The notes below the pieces were generated by a model. It ran no database searches and had not been told where the DNA came from. It saw only the letters and a list, made by a program, of their open reading frames with translations. A stretch of 64,000 nucleotides of DNA from contig JBANSL010000013.1 of the NCBI GenBank assembly GCA_037127255.1, positions 16,946,688-17,010,687 on the forward strand, given 5' to 3'. This document shows, one piece after another, positions 56,175 to 64,000 of the stretch. The stretch is from Persicaria tinctoria. Taxonomy: Eukaryota; Streptophyta; Magnoliopsida; Caryophyllales; Polygonaceae. Position numbers and translations under genes: made by a program. Position 1 is the first letter of the stretch, and every line of letters begins with the position of its first letter.

Positions 56175-59132
56175 TCACTGTGGGGGAGGACCCCAAAATT
56201 GCTCGTAGATACGAGCCAGGTGTGCAGCTGTCAACTCAACTCCAAGGTCCTTGAGTCGCCAAATCTCCAACCCAGCCGCATTATAGCGCTGCTGGGTTGG
56301 CGACGGCGGCGGTGGCGGGGGTGGCGACGCCGGGGGTGGCGGCGGTGGGATGATGGGCTGGTGTCGAGGAGTGTCAGGAAGTAGGTATGGATGACTATGG
56401 CGGTGAAACCACTCCAGATAGTCATCGGCCACGCCATATGGGTACTCTTCAGAGGTCCGTGGCAACTCCTCCAGGGGGAAAAGATGATCGAACCTGTGCG
56501 CCCAGTGGTTGTCAGCTGGGTGGAACGACGCCTTCTTCTTGCACTTGGCGGACTTCGGTCTGAGCACTACGGTAGGTCTGATTGGATCAGCGGGAATGTG
56601 CTGAACCCATACAAACTGTCGCAGCACACGGTCCGGCATATACGGCTCCTCCTCGAACAACCACCGAATGCTCGGTGCCCCTATATCTCGAAAGACGCAG
56701 ATCTCCATCAAAATCCAAGTGTCTACCAAATGGCATGAAATCGATCTGCAATGGAATAGAAATTGTTATTATGACTAAAATCTAGTTTATAGTATGACAA
56801 ATGTGAGTGCGGATATGAATTGTGTTCGTACCTCGTCGACAGTCATCTCATCCAGCCTCCGCCGCAGAACATCCAGTCGCTCGATGCGAGGCCTATCATC
56901 CCGGGTGACCGTAGTGGAAAATGGCGTCGCCCCCAGGACGTACCTCACCCCGTGTCGCGGATCCCGGGCAAGCCTCCGATCGAGCGTCATGCCGGGCTTG
57001 AACACCGGAAAATGCAGCCATATCCACACCTACAAGGGAACAATACTATCAGCAACATAGTCATTATAACTTAGTTACAAAACTTATAAAATAAATAATC
57101 ACAGAACGAATGACTTACCTCCAATAGTTTTGTACAACCGTCCATGTCTTTGGCCAACTCCCGGGTCGCCTCGCCCAATCCCCGATACAAGCACGCCAAG
57201 ACCCTTGCAGCTAGAGAAAGATGCGACACCTGCGCTGCATCCATAAACCTACGAATCACCTCCGGACGCAATCTTCCGCCCGACTTATCGATGAACAAGG
57301 TCGCAGTCGCAATCATCCCCATCAGAACACCCAAGATGCACTCCATATCATGCTCAAGTGGGGCCCCATCTAGAACCCGCTGTCGCATCGGTGCTATCTT
57401 CTGAAGGAGGAGCTGAACAGTAGGGCCTCCATGGGCCCATGCGCTCGTCCGCTCGTTCTGAGTCAAGCCGTAATACTCCACAACTGTGTCCCTCGAGGTG
57501 CCCATGTCATCCAAGTGAATACACTCTTCTCCGTCCAAACCAAGGCCAAGTATGAAGACCACATCGTGCAGTGTGATGGTGATCTCTCCCCATGCGAAGT
57601 GAAAACTGTTCGTCTCGGGGTGCCAGTGCTCAACAAACGCACCGATCAGAGTGTGATCCACATGATCCCACTCGAAATCTCTCAGGTCCCAAAACCCAGT
57701 CTCACGCACTGCGGGAAACCAGGACTCCCGTCCATCAACCTTCAACAACGCCTCTACCCGGCCCAGCGACTGCCCTCGTCTCTACACACGCACACCCCTA
57801 CGCAAGGCTTCGTCCTCCCGTCGCCAAACAGCCTGTGCAATGTGGGTCTCGTAGTCTCTCAGAAGGGAAACGGTATGTGCCCCCCCCGGCATTCGGGCAG
57901 AACAGCCCGAATGACCCCTGTCCTGCTAGGCTCGCCATGCTGCCTATCACCTCCTGCACTACTCCCCTCACCATGCTGCCCAGCACCACCTGCCCTACTG
58001 CACTCACCACGCTGTCTCCGCCTCCTCTGCACTACACGGACATGGTAACTGTCATGATGAGCCTGCAACTGCTCTACCACTATCTCAGCTCCAGTCTGCA
58101 CATGCTCATCCGTCTGCCGTGCTCGGTCCCCTCGTAGGTACTCCTCCACCATCTCAATACCCTGGTCGCCTTGACCAGACTCTCCGGTCGACTGCACCAC
58201 TGGGTCATCCGTGTGGTCAGACATCAAGACCAGCTCAATCTGCACCAGACTCTGATATGTCTCTATAGACGACTGGGACGTGGGCCCCAAACCGTCACTC
58301 TGGTCAACACGTGACTGAGAAGATGGCCCAATATCAACTCCTACAGTCTCAATATCCCTCTGCGGAGGATCCACTACATCTTCCACCGTCTGGCCCTCCC
58401 TGACCGCAGCCTCGGTATCATCATCTATCGCGTCGCTATCCGTCTCCATAGGAACTGATACATCCTCCAACGTCTGCCTCTCCCTAATGGCAGCTCTCCT
58501 AGCAGATTGCAACACTACCCTCTCTCCCAAATTTCTCGATAACACAGACTGTGTAAATTAAAATATATTTATCAAAATCCTATCGCTCAATTACAAAACT
58601 ATATCGTATGACTGTCTAAATGTGGCAAGATTTTCGTAAGTATATTAATGATATCATCTTAATACTAACAATTCATAAGAAAACATAAATATATACTTAC
58701 TCGATTTCAATTTCCCTCACCTAGTATTTGTCAGAATCCTATGGCTCGAATACGATACTATATCGTATGACTGACTAAATGTTGCAAGATTTTCCATAGG
58801 TTTATAAATGATTTCAGCGTAATACTATCAATTCGTAAGAAAGCAGAAATATATACTTATTCGATATCAATTTCCCTACACCTAGTAACAATTTTAACAT
58901 ACCGTAGGCTGAGTGTGTGTCTCCAGCTGTGGCGGTACATCTGTCGTCCTCCGCCTCTGTATAGTGGGTTCCGGCTACATTATATATAACATTGAAATGT
59001 TAACACTATTTCCTTCAAATTAAAAAATATAGCAAATTGATTTTTATAAACATTAAATGTTACCTGTAACGGATGTCTCCGAAAAGGACCGACATCATCA
59101 GCCGTGGCTTTTCCACGATTGTCTTTCACCAT
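56175..59132 (-). pseudogene. Plant mobile domain (PMD) protein gene, frameshifted
   Basis: Exons inferred from splice borders: 59132-59064, 58974-58903, 58548-57119, 57029-56832 and 56745-56175. The N-terminal ~230 residues are acidic and Gln/Ser-rich. The PMD core follows, with HPETNSFHFAWGEITITLHD and VVFILGLGLDG, then MPDRVLRQFVWVQHIP and YLEWFHRHSHPY, and a Pro-rich tail. PMD proteins include MAIN and MAIL1 of Arabidopsis, which act in gene silencing, and many transposon-borne copies. A run of eight C at 57880-57887, a break near 57750 and one after the last acceptor shift the frame. The promoter has a minus-strand TATA at 59304-59296 and palindromes beyond it. Confidence 0.78.
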
Positions 59133-59327
59133 CTCAGAACTCGGGTACAAAGTGGTGGTAGATATAGGGACGGGGAATGGACGGAACTAAAAGTCGGGCT
59201 CGGAAAGCAAGGAATCGGAAGAGATTCGAGTAGGGCTCGGAAAGAAAGGAATCGGAGAAGATTCGGTGTGTCGGACAACTGGGCCCCCTAACGCCTATTT
59301 ATAATGGGCCCCCAACGGTTAAAAATT

Positions 59328-59717
59328 ATCGCATCTCCATGCGGTCTTTTTTTACCGTTGCCACACAACGGTAAAAAACATACCGCATCTCCTTGCGGTA
59401 TTGTTTTTACCGTCGCAACAACGGTAAAAAAAATTACCGCATGGAGATGTGGTATGTTTTTTACCCAAATTTTCCATATTTTAAAATTATACCGCATGGG
59501 TATGCGGTATAAGTTTTAAATATTTTAAAATTCCACCGCATGGGTATGCGGTATTTTCGGATAACTTCGACCCAACCGGATTATCGCGTTACGGACTCCG
59601 TTTCAACCTAACCCACCGCACGTACTTGCAGTGTTTTTACACGGTCAACGGACATACCGCATGTACATGCGGTATGTCGGGTTAAATTTTGATTAAGCCA
59701 CCGCATAGGTATGCGGT
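59328..59717. promoter_or_regulatory. Palindrome cluster at PMD promoter and right MULE end (8 sites)
   Basis: Sites 59328-59345, 59382-59399, 59436-59453, 59491-59508, 59535-59552, 59615-59632, 59656-59673 and 59700-59717. The last belongs to the terminal inverted repeat. Between the first ones are also TTACCGTTG...CAACGGTAA palindromes. The nearest site is ~24 bases from the PMD TATA. Confidence 0.85.
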
Positions 59718-59766
59718 GGATTTGCGGTGTAAATAGTAAAAATTAGCGGTGTACATATCATACCCC
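59690..59766 (-). repeat. Right terminal inverted repeat of the MULE
   Basis: Read inward it begins GGGGTATGATATGTACACCG and matches the left end as described there. The duplication ATTTTTAACC follows at 59767. Confidence 0.88.
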
Positions 59767-60953
59767 ATTTTTAACCAATCAAAACTTATTTCACTTAATT
59801 AAAAAATATAATCCACTTTTATAATTATTTTTAAAATAAAAAAAGAGATGGGAGAAGGAGTGGGTTTACCCCTTCCTGCTAGGTTTGCCTCTTTCCCTTC
59901 CACTAGTGGTTGATAAAAACCCATTGATGCTCTGTACTATAATGTAGAATAAAACAGAAGCTCCCAAATGATTTTAAAAAAAAATAATGAACGCACGCCT
60001 CTTGGAAAATTAATTGGCTGAAAAACTAGAATTTTTTTTCAAAATATTTACTAAAATAAGTATTTACAAGTTCAAAATATTTATAAAAATATTTATTTTT
60101 TTTAACAGTTTTGTTAAAGAAATACCGGTTAAAATCGCATTTCTTGTGTAAATTACAAATTTAAACCTAACACCAGGAGGATATTACTTTTTTTATATAT
60201 ATAAACCGTATTTTATACCTATTTTAGGATTTTATTTTAGTTTTTTATTTCTAAAAAACATATTGTAAAACGTGACAATATTTAAAAAACAACATGTAAT
60301 TAATACAGTAATAAATATAAGAGCAAGTTCATTCACACATTACGAAAATGGTCCAAGTATACAATCTTTTCATTAAAAAATTAACATCTTTATTTTTATG
60401 TGATAAGAATGTTTTTTTTACGTAATATATTCCAAATTTTCAATAGATATTTGATTGAGTATTAGGTAGAGATTTAACCAAGAGAATGAAATGGTATACA
60501 AATATATTTAAAAGTAATGAAGAATAAAATAATTTAAAACTCTTTTTTGTTCTTAAAAGAACTATAATTTTTTTTAAAAAAAATTAGAAAATATAAAATT
60601 AGAAAAAAAAGGTTTGATTACTTTTCATATAAAAAAAGGTTTGATTACTTTAAATATATTAATTAACAATAAACAACATGTAAATTAAATATTTGTGTAA
60701 ATTAAATTATATTTAACATGCTCACTAAAATAGCACCACTCGTTTACACTAGATGTTTACGTATATAACCGGAAAATATATTTACTTATTTAGTGCAATT
60801 TGGCGCAAAAAATAATATTTCATAGTCATACTTATCAAAAATATTAACAGATAAATATGTAGTATTTGATAGGTGCTATTTTATTTATATTTATATTTAG
60901 ATTATTTTTTGGTGGAGATAATTGTTTATATTTATATCTATTACTCCCTCTGT
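59767..60953. other. AT-rich spacer
   Basis: Low-complexity AT sequence without a supported gene. The first ~180 bases may be the second half of a MITE that the MULE split. Confidence 0.35.
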
Positions 60954-61177
60954 TAATTAAAACTTGTCGCTTACTATTCACGCACGTTTTTTTAGAATAA
61001 CAAAAACTATATAAAATATTTTTTTTTAACATTTGTTTTTATAAATTCGTACTTAATAGTAATAAGTATGAAATTATTTTAAAAAATTATTTAAAAAGTT
61101 GATATTTTATATAGTTTTTAACACCTAAAAAAGCGTGCGTGAATAGTAAAACGTCAAGTTTTAATTAACGGAGAGAG
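60954..61177. mobile_element. Stowaway MITE
   Basis: It starts CTCCCTCTGTTAATTAAAAC and ends with the inverse of CTCTCTCCGTTAATTAAAAC; similarity of the ends continues for ~45 bases. TA flanks both sides (60952-60953 and 61178-61179). Size 224 bp, AT-rich, non-coding. This is the Tc1/mariner MITE pattern. Confidence 0.88.
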
Positions 61178-61675
61178 TATATTACATGAGATTTAATTAA
61201 TGATAGATTAGAAAAAAAAAATTATTTATATATAAGATGGTCGAACTAATTTTATTGAGTTGTTTAAGGAGATGTCGCAGATACACTGCTTGTTTTCTAT
61301 AATTTGTATAGTCATGTTCGTTGAAAGTCAATTTGTTTCTGATATAGTTGCTAACTTGCGAGAGTCGATTTTTGTGTTTTGTTTAAACGGGTAAAAATAT
61401 TAATTTTTTTTTATTTCCCCTGTAGATAAATTTTACAAAAGGGATCCCCCACACTTGTTAGTGTATGTACAGTTGTCCCTCCAGTCAACCTCAAGTCCTC
61501 AACAACGGTTTCCCGGTCAGACTAATTTCATTTGAAATTTCAAAGGAAAACAGTACAGTCTATAAAAGTATAAAATGGAATCATCTGCTCGCTGTTCCAT
61601 GTCGACCGAGTTGCATTATCTTTGTTTTCCTCCCTCTACCTTGTTTCGCTCTCGGATTCGCTGTTTCCGGTGGGG

Positions 61676-64000
61676 ATGGGGCGGAGCACTTCACCTCCTC
61701 CCGCTTGCGATTGTATGTGCGGCTTTGTGTTCCTCTTCCTCTCCCTCTCGGCGCTTTGCTTCACTTCCACTGCCCGAAAGCAGCTCACTCACCCCGAAGA
61801 AGGTAAATTCCCTAATTGCTTTTGATCAATTGGTTAATTCCGCACATATATCGCTTCGGAATCAATTCAAACAGTAATTCGGATGCGTTTGGTTAAGCGC
61901 ATGTTTGACATTGAGTTGATTTTGGTACCAAATTTCTGTTTCGAGCCTGTAGTCAATGCACTTAGGGCTGTTAAACGGAGTTTAATTGATCCGATGAAGA
62001 ACTTGAGCAATTGGCATAAGGGAGATCCGTGCAATTCCAATTGGATTGGTGTTTTTTGTGACAAGCAAAAGCAACCACTTGAGGATAGCTACTTGCACCT
62101 CGTGAAACTGTAAGTCATTGCAGTTAATCTCATTTCTGTGAAAATCATGACTGCAGTTGCTCAACTGTAATAGAACTCTAACCCTAACCTTAAAGTAACT
62201 TGATGTCTCAAACATCATATCTTGATTAAGAATATATATAGCACTTCAATTTGCATCCATGATCTTTATTCCAGAAATAGTGGCGTATTTATTGCCTTTC
62301 TTGTTTCTTCCTCTCTGTAGGGAACTGATGAACATGAATCTCTCAGGAAAGTTATCACCATACCTTGGCAACTTCTCTCATTTGAAAATATTGTATGCCA
62401 ATCACTTTCCCACTTTTTATGCATCCGTTTTATCCAGTTCGCATTATCTTTTTTATTCGGATTTACAGTGTGCATTTAGACGTCGTTCATTTGCTCATCT
62501 TCCTTCCCTCTTTTTTTTTTCCTGTGTTGAATAGGAACTTTATGTGGAACAAAATAGGAGGGAGTATACCAGAGGAGATTGGCAACCTTAAAAATCTTCA
62601 ATTCCTGTAAGTTTCTAATATCCACCGTCTGGTTTTGATTTTGCTATTCTGGAACTTTGTATAGTCCTTTAATTCATGAATTCCTTTGCAAACAAATTCA
62701 CCCTGCACTGGATTTTGCTTCATGGTGTTATTCGTAATTGTATTAAGATAATTCACGTCCTCTAGTTCATAAATGGCTATGGCGATGGGTTATGTTCACG
62801 ATCTTCATATATTTTGTACATTGATACCTTTTGTCCTCTGTAGTCTACTTATTTCTGAAAAGCATCATTCCTTTATTTTGATTTTGTTTTTGGTATCATC
62901 TTTTTTGCCTTTCAGGTTCTTGTGTGGAAACCATTTGACTGGACCATTGCCAGAGACGCTTGGCAATCTACCACAACTGACAAGATTGCATGTTGATGGA
63001 AACAACATATCAGGATCGCTACCTAAATCATTTGCAAACTTGAACAATTTATCGCACCTGTAAGGGCATTGTCGGCCCTCCCTTGAGCTCACATGGTTTC
63101 TTTTTGTTATTTTTGCATCAGTGACTCCTCTCTTCCTTTTCAGGCATCTTAACAACAATTCTATAAGCGGTGAAATCCCTCGTGAGCTGTCTAGATTACC
63201 AAGCCTCCTTCACTTGTAAGTTGGCTACTGGGTTCACACTTCTGGAGTCATATCTAATATTCATGCTGTCATGCAATTTCAGTTCCATTCTCCATATTAA
63301 CAATGATTACAATCTGCTGCAGTGCTCTTGACAATAATAACTTGTCAGGTTCCCTTCCGACAGAGTTTTCCGAGATGCCAAACTTGACACTCCTGTATGT
63401 TCTTTCCTTCCGATTCAAGTGAATATATTTTGTTTAATTCATTTCTTGAAGAGAAAATTTTCCTTTTCCATTCGGTGTAATCGGTAATCCCTGTTGAACG
63501 AGCACCATGTGGTTGTTATGACTACGAGATTTTAAGCTCTTTTTCAAACATTTTATTCTGGAACTATATTCTTTGAAGCCCTGTAATTGTTTGTTCAGTT
63601 GGAAATGATAAAGATCTCATATGTGGAAAAATAACCAATAATGAATGATAATTATTATATCATGTGATAATATTATCCATGGAAAATGTCCATCAAACTA
63701 GCTTGAGGTTACTGTGAATATGAGAGGTTTCATGTGTGGCATGCTGATTCTACATGATGTATCCTATTGTAATTTCTAATATCTTGGGTGATCTTTTCCT
63801 TCCTGTCATAACATTTCAATTTTTTCTTCATTTACTATTTTCCTCAGTCAGCTGGATAACAACAATTTCAACGGGAGTGAGATTCCTTCGAGTTATGGGA
63901 ACATGGCTACTTTGGTGAAGCTGTATGTGTTTATTTCTTAATCTAATTCAAATAGGCTCCATGGTGCCATAAATGGGTTATGCAAGTTAATGATTGTGAA
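61676..64000 (+). CDS. LRR receptor-like kinase, second tandem copy (partial)
   Basis: Eight exons fall inside the window (61676-61802, 61953-62109, 62321-62392, 62535-62606, 62916-63059, 63144-63215, 63323-63394, 63848-63922), each matching the first gene in position and phase. They encode a signal peptide ([19 protein letters not shown]), the cap ending [12 protein letters not shown] and the first LRRs ([20 protein letters not shown] onward). All frames are open. Membrane span and kinase lie beyond 64000, so intactness is unknown. The upstream region also resembles that of the first gene. Confidence 0.9.

Larger units (their letters stand above)
46923..59766. mobile_element. 12.8-kb Mutator-like element with multigene cargo
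   Basis: A perfect 10-bp duplication ATTTTTAACC (46913-46922 and 59767-59776) defines the borders. The ends are related inverted repeats: after GATATRTACACCGC both read CTAATTTTTACTATTT and then share a palindrome, over ~75 bases. Inside are a MULE transposase-OTU gene, three pre-miRNA-like hairpins, a B3 gene, three paralogous Cys-rich genes, a BED-like finger gene, a coiled-coil gene and a PMD gene. About 34 copies of ACCGCAT-N4-ATGCGGT mark the ends and the promoters. The size, single intact duplication and internal coherence argue for one mobile unit rather than a patchwork. The transposase has nonsense codons, so this copy is no longer autonomous. Confidence 0.92.

Noticed and set aside
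59288..59519. Open frames rich in GMRY/HAVG-like repeats (also at 51039, 54169, 55348)
   Set aside because: They are translations of the 18-bp palindromes and are not genes.

Overview
The window is nuclear DNA of a flowering plant, probably a dicot; I cannot name the species. Evidence is the multi-exon, AT-rich-intron LRR receptor kinase genes, Copia elements, plant L1-type LINE, tRNA-derived SINE, Stowaway/Tourist/hAT MITEs, B3 and plant-mobile-domain (PMD) proteins. Only two host genes are clear; most of the rest is transposable elements, many nested and bounded by target-site duplications (TSDs) that can be read directly.

Layout. 101-286 is a small hAT MITE. 393-10496 is an old, degenerate Copia element (TSD CTTTC) holding a near-intact-looking but defective Copia (750-5382, TSD TAATT) and an unusual array of dozens of short hairpins with a common loop (CCTGAAG-like) and varying but self-complementary arms (6026-9845). 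11894-15249 is a 3.4-kb non-autonomous hAT element (TSD GTATTCAA) containing a SINE. 15.5-18.5 kb may hold a small unrecognised minus-strand gene. 20292-27387 is a minus-strand Copia (TSD ACTGT) that splits an open exon. 28-38 kb is a mixture of MITEs, a 5'-truncated LINE, GC-rich retro-like tracts and a Pack-MULE-like element. 38399-44864 is a complete LRR VIII-type receptor kinase gene; a second, paralogous copy starts at 61676 and runs off the window.

Between the two kinase genes lies the most interesting object: a 12,844-bp Mutator-like element (46923-59766) with related inverted termini and a perfect 10-bp TSD (ATTTTTAACC). It carries a MULE transposase fused in frame to an OTU protease (now with four nonsense codons), a B3-domain protein, three paralogous Cys-rich proteins of unknown family, a small BED-like zinc finger, a coiled-coil protein, a PMD protein, and three pre-miRNA-like hairpins. 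About 34 copies of an 18-bp palindrome, ACCGCAT-N4-ATGCGGT, sit in the two ends and directly upstream of the TATA box of every one of these transcription units, and are nearly absent from the 3' (convergent) intergenic gaps. I infer a transposon-encoded, sequence-specific regulatory (possibly anti-silencing, VANC-like) system acting through these palindromes. The hairpins, two of which share flanks and loop but have unrelated stems, look like small-RNA genes driven from the same bidirectional promoter as the transposase.
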